The notes: generated by a model not told the origin, from the letters alone. Positions 45,525 through 54,470 are shown, numbered from the stretch's first letter. The stretch: DNA of 64,000 nt from Pseudomonas serboccidentalis (GCF_028830055.1 NZ_CP101655.1:4553780-4617779); one strand, 5' to 3'. A program made the numbers and translations.

Positions 45525-46970
45525 ATGAAACCACAACGTCTGCGCGCCGATGTCCTGGCCGGACTCACCACCTCGTTTGCCCTGTTGCCCGAATGCATTG
45601 CGTTTGCGCTGGTGGCCCACCTCAATCCGCTGATGGGCCTGTACGGCGCCTTCATCATTTGCACGTTGACCGCGTTGTTCGGCGGTCGGCCGGGGATGGT
45701 CTCCGGGGCGGCGGGTTCGATGGCGGTGGTGATCGTCGCGCTGGTGGTGCAGCACGGCGTGCAGTACCTGCTGGCGACGGTGTTGCTGGGCGGCTTGATC
45801 ATGATGGCGTTCGGCTTGTTGCGCCTGGGCAAACTGGTGCGCATGGTGCCGCATCCGGTGATGCTCGGCTTCGTCAACGGCCTGGCGATCATCATTGCAC
45901 TGGCGCAACTGGAGCACTTCAAGAGCGGCGAACACTGGCTCAGCGGCACGCCGTTGTACCTGATGACCGGGCTGGTGTTGCTGACCATGGCCATCGTCTA
46001 CATCCTGCCGCGCCTGACCCGCGCGGTGCCGCCGGCCCTGGTAGCGATCCTCGGCGTGGGGCTGCTGGTCTACCTGTTCGGCCTGCCGACCCGCACCCTT
46101 GGCGACATGGCGCACATCGCTGGCGGTCTACCGAGCTTCGCGCTGCCGGACATCCCGTGGAATCTGGAAACCCTGCGCATCATCGCCCCCTACGCGATTC
46201 TGATGGCGCTGGTCGGTCTGCTGGAAACCCTGCTGACCCTCAACCTCACCGACGAAATCACTGAAACCCGTGGCTACCCGGATCGCGAATGCGTAGCGCT
46301 GGGCGCGGCGAACATGGTCTCCGGTGCGTTCGGGGGCATGGGCGGTTGCGCGATGATCGGCCAGACCGTGATCAACCTCAGCTCTGGCGGGCGTGGGCGC
46401 TGGTCCGGGGTGGTGGCGGGCGTGCTGATTCTGTTGTTCATCCTGTTCCTGTCACCGCTGATCGAGCGGATTCCGCTGGCGGCGCTGGTGGGCGTGATGT
46501 TCGTGGTCTCGCAGCAGACCTTCGCCTGGGCCTCGTTGCGGGTATTGAACAAAGTGCCGCTCAACGATGTGCTGGTGATCATCGCGGTGACCACCATCAC
46601 CGTGTTCACCGATCTGGCCACCGCCGTACTGTGCGGGATCATCATCGCCGCGCTGAACTTCGCCTGGCAGCAGGCTCGCGAGTTGTACGCCGATGAGCAT
46701 CTGGAAGCCGACGGCAGCAAACTCTACCGCCTGCACGGCACGCTGTTTTTCGCCTCGACCACGCCGTTCCTCAACCAGTTCGACCCGGCCAATGACCCGA
46801 CCAAGGTGACGCTGGATTGCCGGCATCTGAGCTTTGTCGATTACTCGGCGATTGCCGCGTTGAAGACTTTGCGCGAGCGTTACGAGAAAGCAGGGAAGGA
46901 GTTGCAGGTGTTTCATCTGTCCGAGCGCTGCAAGAAGCTGCTGAAACGCGCCGGCGTGGAACATCACTGA
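45525..46970 (+). CDS. SulP family inorganic anion transporter with STAS domain
   Basis: The 481-residue protein has about 10-12 membrane helices over residues 10-375, including the SulP repeat GLYGAFIICTLTALFGGRPG. A C-terminal STAS domain (about 385-481) contains LDCRHLSFVDYSAIAALKTL, the SpoIIAA-like phosphorylation loop. SLC26/SulP members move sulfate, bicarbonate or dicarboxylates with Na or H. No carbonic anhydrase is adjacent, so the substrate is open. Confidence 0.92.
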   Translation: MKPQRLRADVLAGLTTSFALLPECIAFALVAHLNPLMGLYGAFIICTLTALFGGRPGMVSGAAGSMAVVIVALVVQHGVQYLLATVLLGGLIMMAFGLLRLGKLVRMVPHPVMLGFVNGLAIIIALAQLEHFKSGEHWLSGTPLYLMTGLVLLTMAIVYILPRLTRAVPPALVAILGVGLLVYLFGLPTRTLGDMAHIAGGLPSFALPDIPWNLETLRIIAPYAILMALVGLLETLLTLNLTDEITETRGYPDRECVALGAANMVSGAFGGMGGCAMIGQTVINLSSGGRGRWSGVVAGVLILLFILFLSPLIERIPLAALVGVMFVVSQQTFAWASLRVLNKVPLNDVLVIIAVTTITVFTDLATAVLCGIIIAALNFAWQQARELYADEHLEADGSKLYRLHGTLFFASTTPFLNQFDPANDPTKVTLDCRHLSFVDYSAIAALKTLRERYEKAGKELQVFHLSERCKKLLKRAGVEHH

Positions 46971-46975
46971 TCAAT

Positions 46976-47065
46976 AGTGGGAGCGAGTCCGCTCGCGAAG
47001 GCGTTCTGTCATTCAACCCTGAAGTTGACTGAACCAACACTTTCGCGAGCGGGCTCGCTCCACAT
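46976..47065. repeat. REP pair, family A variant
   Basis: GTGGGAGCGAGTCCGCTCGC (46978) faces GCGAGCGGGCTCGCTCCAC (47045). The central tetranucleotide differs from most family A copies (GTCCGC rather than GCCTGC). Confidence 0.85.
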
Positions 47066-47076
47066 TCTTTCTGGTT

Positions 47077-47592
47077 TCAGGCAGCAGGCGGGAAGTCGAT
47101 ATCGGTCAGCGCCGCGTTGTTCAGGTAGTTGGTCAGCGTCTGCACCGCCACCAGAGCAATCACTTCAATGAGCTTGCTGTCATCAATGCCGGCAGCACGG
47201 GCGGCGGCGATCTGCTCATCGCTCAGGTGGCCGCGGTTTTGCGTCAACTGCTGGGCGAGGGCGGCGTAGGCGTTGAGTTCACCTTGACGCGCCGCGCCGA
47301 TGTCCTGCGCCGAGAGTCCCGCCTTGCTGGCAAACAGGCTGTGCGCCGCCAGGCAATAATCGCAGCCGTTGACCTGTGACGTGGCGAGATACACCGCTTC
47401 TTTTTCCTTGGTGCTCAGCGACGTCTTGCCCAGGATCGTCGAGGCCTGCACGTAGGTTTCCAGGGCCACCGGAGCTTTGGCCAGGGTGGTGAAGAGATTG
47501 GGCAGGAAGCCGATTTTCCTCTTGACCCCTTCGAGAATCGGGCGGGTGGCATCAGTGGCGTGTTCAAGGTGGGTAGCGTGAATGCGGCTCAT
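47077..47592 (-). CDS. carboxymuconolactone decarboxylase/AhpD-like peroxidase family protein
   Basis: The 171-residue protein has the AhpD fold with the redox motif CDYCLAAHS near residue 82 (CxxC plus distal His), typical of alkylhydroperoxidase-like enzymes. The N-terminal segment KIGFLPNLFTTLAKAPVALETY is typical of the YciW/CMD subgroup. It is divergent from an AraC-family regulator gene at 47724, which probably controls it. Confidence 0.88.
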   Translation of the reverse strand: MSRIHATHLEHATDATRPILEGVKRKIGFLPNLFTTLAKAPVALETYVQASTILGKTSLSTKEKEAVYLATSQVNGCDYCLAAHSLFASKAGLSAQDIGAARQGELNAYAALAQQLTQNRGHLSDEQIAAARAAGIDDSKLIEVIALVAVQTLTNYLNNAALTDIDFPPAA

Positions 47593-47723
47593 GGTGATTC
47601 TCCAGAAGTCCGGTGCGAAGTGCGCCGGGGATGGAGGCCATGTTATTGAGCGCGACTGGTGCTTTGGCGGCAAATCGTCGAGGATATGCGACAGATCGTC
47701 CAAATCTGTTGAGGGAGTCTTCC

Positions 47724-48539
47724 ATGGATCGCCTCTCCACGTTGCTCAGCCATTTCGGCGTGAACGCCGGTACCTTTCACAGCGGCACGTTTTGCGGCGT
47801 CGGTATGCACGAGGACGAACCGGTTGGGCATGTGCATCTGTTGCAGGCCGGCGAGTTGCTGCTCAAACCGGGCACTGAACGCGAGATCCGCGTCAATGAA
47901 CCCTCACTGATTTTCTTCCCCAGACCCTTCACACACCGTATGGCAGCCGACGAGGCCATGGGCGCGCAACTGGTCTGCGCCACGCTGACGTTTGACGGTG
48001 GTTCGGGCAATGCCCTGGCGGCCGCGTTGCCGGATTATCTGGTGCTCAAACTCACGGATGTGCCGGAGTTGGGCAACACCCTGGAGTGGCTGTTCAGAGA
48101 GGCCTTTGACGGTCATTGCGGACGCGTGGCGGTGATGGATCGTCTGTTCGAACTGCTGGTGATCCTGCTGTTGCGGCACCTGATCAGCAGCCGTGTTCAG
48201 CAACCGGGCATGATGGCCGGGCTGGCCGACCCGCGCTTGTCCCGCGCCTTGACCCTGATGCATGAGCAACCGGCCAAACCCTGGCGCGTGGCGGATCTGG
48301 CGACTGCCGCCAACCAGTCTCGCGCGGGATTCGCCGAGCAGTTTCGCCGCGTTGTCGGGCAGTCGCCGGCCGATTATCTGGTGAGCTGGCGCATCAGTCT
48401 GGCGCAGAAGCGTCTGCGTGAGGGCCGGCCGATCGCGCTGATCGCTGAAGAGGTCGGTTATGAAAGTCCTTCGGCACTGGCCCGGGCTTTTCGTCGCAAG
48501 ACCGGACTCAGCCCTCGGGAATGGAAGGGCGGTGTCTAA
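47724..48539 (+). CDS. AraC-family transcriptional regulator with cupin_6-type N-domain
   Basis: The 271-residue regulator has an N-terminal cupin sensor (VHLLQAGELLLKP, and RPFTHRMAAD near residue 66). The C-terminal AraC double helix-turn-helix begins at WRVADLATAANQSRAGFAEQFRR. It includes the family signature IALIAEEVGYESPSALARAFRR followed by GLSPREW. It is divergent from the AhpD-like gene. Regulators of this type often act on the adjacent oxidoreductase in response to a small electrophile; that is inference. Confidence 0.9.
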   Translation: MDRLSTLLSHFGVNAGTFHSGTFCGVGMHEDEPVGHVHLLQAGELLLKPGTEREIRVNEPSLIFFPRPFTHRMAADEAMGAQLVCATLTFDGGSGNALAAALPDYLVLKLTDVPELGNTLEWLFREAFDGHCGRVAVMDRLFELLVILLLRHLISSRVQQPGMMAGLADPRLSRALTLMHEQPAKPWRVADLATAANQSRAGFAEQFRRVVGQSPADYLVSWRISLAQKRLREGRPIALIAEEVGYESPSALARAFRRKTGLSPREWKGGV

Positions 48540-48542
48540 ACG

Positions 48543-49436
48543 TCAGCGGGCGAATTTCTTTGCGCCGGCCACACAGAGAATCACCCCCAGCGTCACCGCC
48601 AGCATGCCGACACTGACCTGTTCGTGCAGCAACGTCGCGGCCAGCGCCAGGCCGAAAAACGGTTGCAGCAATTGCAGCTGTCCGACGGCGGCAATCCCGC
48701 CCTGAGCCAGGCCGCGGTACCAGAACACGAAGCCGATCAGCATGCTGAACAACGACACGTAGCCCAGGCATATCCAGGCCGAAACGCTGATGGTGCGCAA
48801 TGACGCGGGCGCCAGCCAGAGACTGGTCAGCGCCATCAGCGGCAAGGACAGTACCAGCGCCCAGCAGATCACCTGCCAGCCACCGAGGGTGCGCGACAGT
48901 TTCGCGCCTTCGGCATACCCCAGGCCGCAGGCCAGAATTGCCCCCAGCATCAGCAAGTCACCGGTAGGCGAGGCGGTCAGCCCCTGGGACAGGGCGAAGC
49001 CAACCACCAGCGCGCTGCCCAGCATCGAGAAGATCCAGAATACCGGGCGCGGTCTTTCGCCGCCGCGCAAGACAGCGAAGATCGCCGTGGCCAGCGGCAG
49101 TAATCCTACAAACACAATCGAATGCGCTGACGTCACGTGTTGCAGTGCCAACGCCGTCAGCAACGGAAAGCCCAGCACCACGCCCAGTGCGACGATCACC
49201 AGCGACAGCCACTGATTGCGCGCCGGACGTCGTTCGCGAAACAGCCACAACAGGCACACCGCACACAGCCCGGCGATGGCTGCGCGCAACACCGTGAGAA
49301 ACACCGGATCGAACTCCAGCACCGCCAGCCGCGTGGCCGGCAGTGAGCCGCTGAAGATCACCACGCCGATAAAGCCATTGATCCAGCCGCTGGTTTTTTC
49401 CAGAGCCGGGTTCACCCGGTTCGAAGTCTGTTCCAT
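48543..49436 (-). CDS. DMT superfamily (EamA) transporter
   Basis: The 297-residue inner-membrane protein has ten hydrophobic segments in two EamA repeats, for example VVIFSGSLPATRLAV and VSLFSMLIGFVFWYRGLAQGG. It is likely a metabolite exporter. It is divergent from a MocR-type regulator gene starting 76 bp away. EamA-MocR pairs are common, and the regulator may control export of an amino acid or vitamin-like compound. Confidence 0.9.
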   Translation of the reverse strand: MEQTSNRVNPALEKTSGWINGFIGVVIFSGSLPATRLAVLEFDPVFLTVLRAAIAGLCAVCLLWLFRERRPARNQWLSLVIVALGVVLGFPLLTALALQHVTSAHSIVFVGLLPLATAIFAVLRGGERPRPVFWIFSMLGSALVVGFALSQGLTASPTGDLLMLGAILACGLGYAEGAKLSRTLGGWQVICWALVLSLPLMALTSLWLAPASLRTISVSAWICLGYVSLFSMLIGFVFWYRGLAQGGIAAVGQLQLLQPFFGLALAATLLHEQVSVGMLAVTLGVILCVAGAKKFAR

Positions 49437-49494
49437 ACAAGGTCGCGCTCAAAAGGTGGGGTTGCTTTCGAGCAATCCTGGGGCCGAGAATCAG

Positions 49495-49512
49495 GACAAT
49501 CAAATAATTGTC
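49495..49512. promoter_or_regulatory. candidate MocR operator palindrome
   Basis: GACAAT-CAAATA-ATTGTC is a perfect 6-bp dyad lying directly before the MocR ATG at 49513 and 59 bp upstream of the divergent transporter start. Its position fits autoregulation and control of the transporter. It is a visual match without experimental support. Confidence 0.45.
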
Positions 49513-50859
49513 ATGGATACATCCGGCATGCCGCGCTCCCGCTACAAGACCCTCGTTGACACCTATGCCGCGGACATTCGCTCGGGGCGCCTGGCGCCCG
49601 GAACGCGCCTGCCAACCCACCGTGAACTGGCAGCCCGGGAAGGATTGGCGCTGGTCACCGCGTCGCGGGTGTACGCCGAGCTCGAGGCGATGGGGCTGGT
49701 CAGCGGTGAAACCGGGCGCGGGACGTTTGTGCGCGAAACCTCATTGTCGCCGGGGCAGGGCATCGATCAGAAAGACGTCGCGGTGGGCATGATCGACCTC
49801 AATTTCAATTACCCGTCGCTGCCCGGTCAGGCCGATCTGTTACGCAGCGCATTGCGCCAACTGGCGCTGTCGGGGGATCTGGAAGCCTTGCTGCGTTATC
49901 AACCCCACGCCGGGCGCCAGCATGAGCGCGCCTCGATTGCGCGGCATTTGCACGACCGCGGAGTGCAGGTGGAAGCCGGGCAAATACTGATCGTCAATGG
50001 TGCCCAGCAAGGGTTGGCGGTGACGCTGATGGCCTTGCTCAAACCCGGCGATGTGATTGCGGCGGATGCGCTGACCTATTCCGGCTTCAAGGTGCTGGCC
50101 GAAGCCCTGCATCTGGAAGTGGTGGCTATCCCGCTTGGTGATCACGGGCCGGATCTTGTGGCGCTGGACAAACTTTGCCGCAGCCGTTCGGTGCGTGCCG
50201 TGTACAGCATGCCGACGCTGCACAATCCGTTGGGTTGGGTGACGCCGATTGAACAGCGCGAGCAATTGGTCGCACTCGCCCGGCGGCATGATCTGACGAT
50301 CATCGAAGACGCGGCCTACGCCTTTCTGGTGGAAAACCCACCACGTACGCTGGTCGACCTGGCGCCGGAGCGCACGGTGTATGTGTCGGGACTCTCGAAG
50401 AACATCGCCACTGGCCTGCGCGTTGGTTTCATTGCGGCGCCACTGCACACGGTGCCAGCGTTGGAGCGAATCATCCGCGCCACCACCTGGAACACCCCCG
50501 GCGTGATGACCGCGATGGCTTGCGGTTGGCTCGACGATGGCACCGTCACCCAGCTGGAACAACAAAAACGCCACGACGCCAGGGCCCGCCAAGCGCTGGC
50601 CGCCGAGTTGCTGCAGGGGCTGACCTGCATCGGCCATCCGTCCTCATATTTCCTGTGGTTGCCGTTGCCGGAAGACGTGCGCGCGGATCAGATTGTGGTC
50701 GAGTTGATGCATGAGCAGATTTCGGTCACCACCGCCGAACCGTTTGCGGTGTCGGCGCATGTGCCGCATGCCATCCGGCTGGCGTTGGGGTCAGTGCAAA
50801 TGGAGGTGTTGCGGCAGGCGTTGATCACCGTCAGGAAGGTTATCGGCGCTTACCTGTAA
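49513..50859 (+). CDS. MocR-type GntR/aminotransferase fusion regulator
   Basis: The 448-residue protein joins a GntR winged helix (residues 1-75; LPTHRELAAREGLALVTASRVYAEL is the recognition region) to a fold type I PLP domain. The PLP lysine is in VSGLSKNIATGLRVGF, and the Asp that contacts the cofactor is in TIIEDAAYAFL. Such proteins use PLP or amino acids as effectors. The ATG at 49513 has no clear ribosome-binding site because the palindrome sits there. It is divergent from an EamA transporter. Confidence 0.9.
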   Translation: MDTSGMPRSRYKTLVDTYAADIRSGRLAPGTRLPTHRELAAREGLALVTASRVYAELEAMGLVSGETGRGTFVRETSLSPGQGIDQKDVAVGMIDLNFNYPSLPGQADLLRSALRQLALSGDLEALLRYQPHAGRQHERASIARHLHDRGVQVEAGQILIVNGAQQGLAVTLMALLKPGDVIAADALTYSGFKVLAEALHLEVVAIPLGDHGPDLVALDKLCRSRSVRAVYSMPTLHNPLGWVTPIEQREQLVALARRHDLTIIEDAAYAFLVENPPRTLVDLAPERTVYVSGLSKNIATGLRVGFIAAPLHTVPALERIIRATTWNTPGVMTAMACGWLDDGTVTQLEQQKRHDARARQALAAELLQGLTCIGHPSSYFLWLPLPEDVRADQIVVELMHEQISVTTAEPFAVSAHVPHAIRLALGSVQMEVLRQALITVRKVIGAYL

Positions 50860-50885
50860 AAGACACCTCCTGTGAAAACACGCCT

Positions 50886-50957
50886 GCGGCGAGGGCGCTT
50901 GCCCCCTCTGCGGTGAGCTCGCTGCGCAGGCCAGCGGGGGCAAGCGCTCTCGCCACA
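50886..50957. repeat. degenerate REP pair, family C
   Basis: GCGGCGAGGGCGCTTGCCCC faces GGGGGCAAGCGCTCTCGCCA across about 35 bp. The core GGGCGCTTGCCCCC differs from the family C copies at 7006 and 27108. Confidence 0.82.
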
Positions 50958-51004
50958 AAATGTTAGCCTTGGCTCAACTGCACCACACCGTTCTGGATCG
51001 CCCG

Positions 51005-51391
51005 ATGAATAACACCGTTTCATTTCTTCTTGCCCTGACCGCCACCGCCATGCTGTTCAGCTCAACCACCCGCGCCGCCGGCGACCCCGCCGCCGGCGAA
51101 AAAATCTTCCCGCGCCTGTGCGGCGGTTGCCACCAGGTAGGCCCGGACGCGCGCCCGGGGTTCGGCCCGCCACTCAACGGCATCATCGGCCGGGCGGCAG
51201 GGACCTCGGCCAATTATGTGTATTCCGATGCGATGAAAAACTCTGGCGTGACCTGGGATCGCTCCACGCTGACCGCGTATCTGAAAGACCCCAAAGGCGT
51301 GGTGCCGGGCACGCGGATGATTTTCTGGGGGCTGAGCGATGAGGAGAAGATTGATAATTTGCTGGCGTATCTGCAGCAGTATTCCCATTAA
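51005..51391 (+). CDS. class I c-type cytochrome (periplasmic, monoheme)
   Basis: The 128-residue precursor has a signal peptide ending about residue 24 (STTRAA). The heme-binding CGGCH spans C39-H43 and the axial Met is M105 in GTRMIFW. The AGEKIFPRLCGGCHQVG start and PGTRM loop are those of soluble cytochrome c2/c550-like proteins. No oxidase or dehydrogenase gene is adjacent, so the redox partner is unknown. Confidence 0.92.
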   Translation: MNNTVSFLLALTATAMLFSSTTRAAGDPAAGEKIFPRLCGGCHQVGPDARPGFGPPLNGIIGRAAGTSANYVYSDAMKNSGVTWDRSTLTAYLKDPKGVVPGTRMIFWGLSDEEKIDNLLAYLQQYSH

Positions 51392-51521
51392 AGTTTTGGC
51401 TCGGCCTGGACGACGGACCACGGCATGAAACGTGTCGAACCGATACTAATGAGCCACCACCTCCGGTAGAGTGTGCGCCGCCCGAGAGATGGATCCCGGG
51501 CTACTACCCATGGAGTTTGTA

Positions 51522-51857
51522 GTGAAATATCTGAGCAAAGTAGTCGCCGCCGCACTGTTCGGTGTGGTTCTGGCAGGTTGCACCGGCACCCCGATGAACA
51601 CCAAACAATATGACAGCAGCCAATACACCGTGCTTGGCCACAGCGAAGCGACCGCCACCGGCCTGATGCTGTTCGGCGTGATCCCGATCCGGCAGAACAG
51701 CCGCTTCGTGCGTGCCCAGACCGCGGCCATCAACGCCAAGGGCGGCGATGCCATGATCAACACTCAAGTTCAGGAAAACTGGTTCTGGGCATGGGTTCTG
51801 AGCGGCTACACCACCAAGATTTCCGGTGATGTGATCAAGCTGAAAACCGCTCAGTAA
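51522..51857 (+). CDS. small lipoprotein of unknown function
   Basis: I place the start at the GTG at 51522, which has GGAG at six bases, giving a 111-residue product with lipobox LAGC. An ATG at 51510 would add four residues and overlap that site. The mature part includes YTVLGHSEATATGLMLFG and NAKGGDAMINTQVQENWFW, a pattern seen in small Pseudomonas outer-membrane lipoproteins. A strong terminator follows. Confidence 0.78.
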   Translation: MKYLSKVVAAALFGVVLAGCTGTPMNTKQYDSSQYTVLGHSEATATGLMLFGVIPIRQNSRFVRAQTAAINAKGGDAMINTQVQENWFWAWVLSGYTTKISGDVIKLKTAQ

Positions 51858-51872
51858 GCAGTGGTTGAACGC

Positions 51873-51906
51873 AAAAGCCCGGCTGATCAGGCCGGGCTTT
51901 TTTATT
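51873..51906 (+). terminator. intrinsic terminator after the small lipoprotein gene
   Basis: AAAGCCCGGC-CTGATCA-GCCGGGC is followed by TTTTTTA. It lies between two convergent genes and its A-rich left flank may also serve the minus-strand gene. Confidence 0.88.
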
Positions 51907-51928
51907 GGACTGCACTGGGGGAGTCGAT

Positions 51929-52291
51929 TCAGGCGACGCGACGCTCGATCAGACGATCCGCACCACCTTCGGCCACTCGGCGTTCCATCAGACGATCAGA
52001 GCCACCTTCAGCAACGCGGCGTTCCATCAGACGATCCGAACCGCCTTCAGCCACTCGGCGTTCCATCAGACGATCAGAGCCACCTTCAGCCACACGGCGC
52101 TCCAGCAAACGATCCGAGCCACCTTCGGCCACACGGCGCTCCAGCAAACGATCAGAACCACCTTCAGCCAAACGGCTTTCAATCAACTTGTCCGAGCCGC
52201 CTTCAGCGACCAGGGTGTGAGCGGGTGTTGCTGCAAAAGCGTTAACTGCAAGAACCGAGAAAGCGATGCCGAGGATGGTTTGGCGTTTCAT
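51929..52291 (-). CDS. secreted protein of seven tandem 13-residue repeats
   Basis: The 120-residue product starts with a signal peptide (MKRQTILGIAFSVLAVNAFA). After an eight-residue linker the whole mature protein (residues 29-119) is seven copies of AEGGSDRLxERRV, with small changes (SDKLIESRL in the first, GADRLI in the last). The mature part is hydrophilic and rich in Glu, Arg, Gly and Asp. The ATG follows GGAG at nine bases. Related Pseudomonas proteins have been named phage infection proteins, as far as I recall, without a known function. Confidence 0.8.
   Translation of the reverse strand: MKRQTILGIAFSVLAVNAFAATPAHTLVAEGGSDKLIESRLAEGGSDRLLERRVAEGGSDRLLERRVAEGGSDRLMERRVAEGGSDRLMERRVAEGGSDRLMERRVAEGGADRLIERRVA
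51935..52207 (-). repeat. 39-bp tandem repeats within the repeat-protein gene
   Basis: Seven in-register 39-bp units encode the 13-residue repeats. Third positions vary between units (GACGATCCG against GACGATCAG on the plus strand), so the repeats are not freshly amplified. Because the unit length is a multiple of three, other frames are also open and create spurious ORFs. Confidence 0.9.
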
Positions 52292-52415
52292 GATCGTGTG
52301 CTCCGGGGTGTAGTGGGTTTGTCTGGAGCCGATGTTACGCCGCGGATTTTTTATGAGAACTTCATTGGCGTGATGGTGACTATCGACGCCAGCAATGTGT
52401 GCCGCAACCCTTGGT

Positions 52416-52985
52416 TCAGGCGCCTGCAGCCCGAATACACAGCTCTCCGGTGGCACGGGTCAGGGCCAGATCGTGCAGGGCATCGTGGGTCAGACCCTGG
52501 CGCGCCTTGGCCAGCCAGGCCGGACAGTCGGGGTCGCGCCGATAGGGCACGAAGTCGGCGTACTGCTGCAGCAGGCGGCTTTGCAACTCGTCCAGCTGCG
52601 GGCGAATCTGTTTCGCCAGATCCGGTCGCGGCGTGTCCGGTGCACGACCTGCCGCCTGCCATTGCGCCAGCAGTCCGTACTGCACCAGTTTGTTGGCCTC
52701 CATTTGCGCGGCGATCAACTGGGCCACGTCTTCGGGATCGAGCTTGCGCTCGCTGGCCAGCGTCCGGGCATTGGCGATGACTTGCGCCTCGCGCGGGCTG
52801 TCCTGAATCGGCTTGCCGCTGTCCCATTTGGTCAGGGCCACGAGGTCGCCGATGTTCAGGCGTTCGTTCAGGGTGGTCAGCAAAGGACGCAACGTTTCGG
52901 CGGGCGCAGGAGCCTCGGCGGCGTGAGCCATGTGGCTGAAAAGAACCAGCAGGGAACAAGTCAGAGTATTTCGCAAAGGGGTCAT
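52416..52985 (-). CDS. secreted chorismate mutase (AroQ gamma type)
   Basis: The 189-residue precursor has a signal peptide ending around residue 22 (HMAHAAEA). The mature part is an all-helical AroQ domain containing LNERLNIGDLVALTKWDSGKPI and VIANARTLASERKLDPEDVAQLI, typical of periplasmic gamma-class mutases. Two cysteines (DPDCPAWL and GELCIRAA) may form a disulfide. It converts chorismate to prephenate outside the cytoplasm, and its physiological purpose is unclear in this family. Confidence 0.9.
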   Translation of the reverse strand: MTPLRNTLTCSLLVLFSHMAHAAEAPAPAETLRPLLTTLNERLNIGDLVALTKWDSGKPIQDSPREAQVIANARTLASERKLDPEDVAQLIAAQMEANKLVQYGLLAQWQAAGRAPDTPRPDLAKQIRPQLDELQSRLLQQYADFVPYRRDPDCPAWLAKARQGLTHDALHDLALTRATGELCIRAAGA

Positions 52986-53111
52986 GGGCAGGCGCGATCC
53001 ACGGATAAGAGTGTCGCCATTTAAGCCTTGAGTGGACTCGATGTCGACCGACTTTAACCCGGCTATCTAGCGTAATATCCCTCGCATCTCCCACCCCGAG
53101 ACGGATCCTCA

Positions 53112-54470
53112 ATGCAAACCCCCACCGCCACCAAACCGCTGTGGCAAACCTACCTGCTGTTCCTCGCGCCGATGGTGCTGTCCAACTTTCTGCAATCGAT
53201 GTCCGGCACGGTCAACAGCATCTACATCGGGCAGATGCTCGGTACGCAGGCGTTGGCGGCGGTGTCGGGGATGTTTCCGGTGATCTTTTTCTTTATCGCG
53301 CTGGTGATCGGGTTGGGGGCGGGCGCGGGGGTGTTGATCGGTCAGGCGTGGGGGGCGCGCGAGGCGCACATGGTCAAGGCGATTGCCGGAGCGACCTTGC
53401 TGTTGGGCGTGTTGATCGGCCTGGCGGCGGCGGTGCTCGGCAGCGTGTTTGCGCGCCAGGCGTTGCAGGGCTTGGGGACGCCGGCGGATGTGCTGGACGA
53501 TGCGGTGGCGTATGCGCATGTGATGATGTGGATTCTGCCGTCGATGCTGGTGTTTGTGTTGTTCACGCAATTGCTGCGCGGGGTCAGCGACACCGTGTCG
53601 CCACTGTTGGCGTTGATGGTGTCGACGTGCGTCGGGCTGGCGCTGACGCCGGCGTTGATTCGCGGCTGGTTCGGTTTGCCGCAGTTGGGGATTCAGAGTG
53701 CGGCGTTCGCCGGGCTGGCGGGCAACCTGTCGGCGATGGCGTGGCTGGCGTGGCGGCTGATTCGCAAGCAGCATCCGCTGGCGCCGGATCGCGAGTTCTT
53801 CGCCGCGCTGCGGCTGGACGGTGCGATTCTCGGCAAGGTGCTGCGCATCGGCCTGCCGACCGGGGTGCAGATGATCGTGTTGTCACTCTCGGAACTGGTG
53901 ATTCTGGCGCTGGTCAACCGGCACGGCTCGCAGGCCACGGCGGCGTATGGCGCGGTGACGCAGATCGTCAACTACGTGCAGTTCCCGGCGCTGTCGATTG
54001 CGATCACCGCGTCGATCCTTGGCGCCCAGGCCATCGGTGCCGGGCGCCTGGAACGCCTGGCGCCGATCCTGCGCACCGGGCTGTTGATCAACGTCTGCCT
54101 CACCGGCGGTTTGATTGTGCTCGGTTATCTGTTGTCGCACTGGCTGCTGGGCCTGTTCCTGACCGAAGATTCGACCCGGGCGATGGCGGAGCACTTGTTG
54201 CACATCATGCTCTGGAGTCTGTTGGTGTTCGGCTTCCAGGCAATCATCGGCGGCATCATGCGCGCCAGCGGCACGGTGCTGGTGCCGGTGGCGATCGCGA
54301 TTATCTGTGTGGTTGGCGTGCAACTGCCGGCGGCTTACTGGCTGGATGGGCAGTACGGTTTGCAAGGCGTGTGGATGGCGTTTCCGGTGGCGTATCTGGG
54401 CATGCTGGTGCTGCAGACCCTGTATTACAAACTGGTCTGGCAGCATCAGAAGATCGAGCGTCTGGTCTGA
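53112..54470 (+). CDS. MATE family efflux transporter
   Basis: The 452-residue inner-membrane protein has twelve helices. MATE features include FLAPMVLSNFLQSMSGTVNSIYIG near the N-terminus (key residues P, N, Q and the YIGQ end) and the second-half repeat GLPTGVQMIVLSLSELVIL. It exports cationic compounds using Na or H gradients. It is divergent from the chorismate mutase gene, with no adjacent regulator. Confidence 0.92.
   Translation: MQTPTATKPLWQTYLLFLAPMVLSNFLQSMSGTVNSIYIGQMLGTQALAAVSGMFPVIFFFIALVIGLGAGAGVLIGQAWGAREAHMVKAIAGATLLLGVLIGLAAAVLGSVFARQALQGLGTPADVLDDAVAYAHVMMWILPSMLVFVLFTQLLRGVSDTVSPLLALMVSTCVGLALTPALIRGWFGLPQLGIQSAAFAGLAGNLSAMAWLAWRLIRKQHPLAPDREFFAALRLDGAILGKVLRIGLPTGVQMIVLSLSELVILALVNRHGSQATAAYGAVTQIVNYVQFPALSIAITASILGAQAIGAGRLERLAPILRTGLLINVCLTGGLIVLGYLLSHWLLGLFLTEDSTRAMAEHLLHIMLWSLLVFGFQAIIGGIMRASGTVLVPVAIAIICVVGVQLPAAYWLDGQYGLQGVWMAFPVAYLGMLVLQTLYYKLVWQHQKIERLV

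Noticed and set aside
51935..52207. a possible CRISPR-like array of 39-bp units
   Set aside because: There are no unique spacers: the units are contiguous, coding and degenerate, and no cas genes are present.
51861..52780. several plus-strand frames over the repeat-protein gene
   Set aside because: They arise because 39-bp repeats keep every frame open. The minus-strand frame alone has a signal peptide and a ribosome-binding site.
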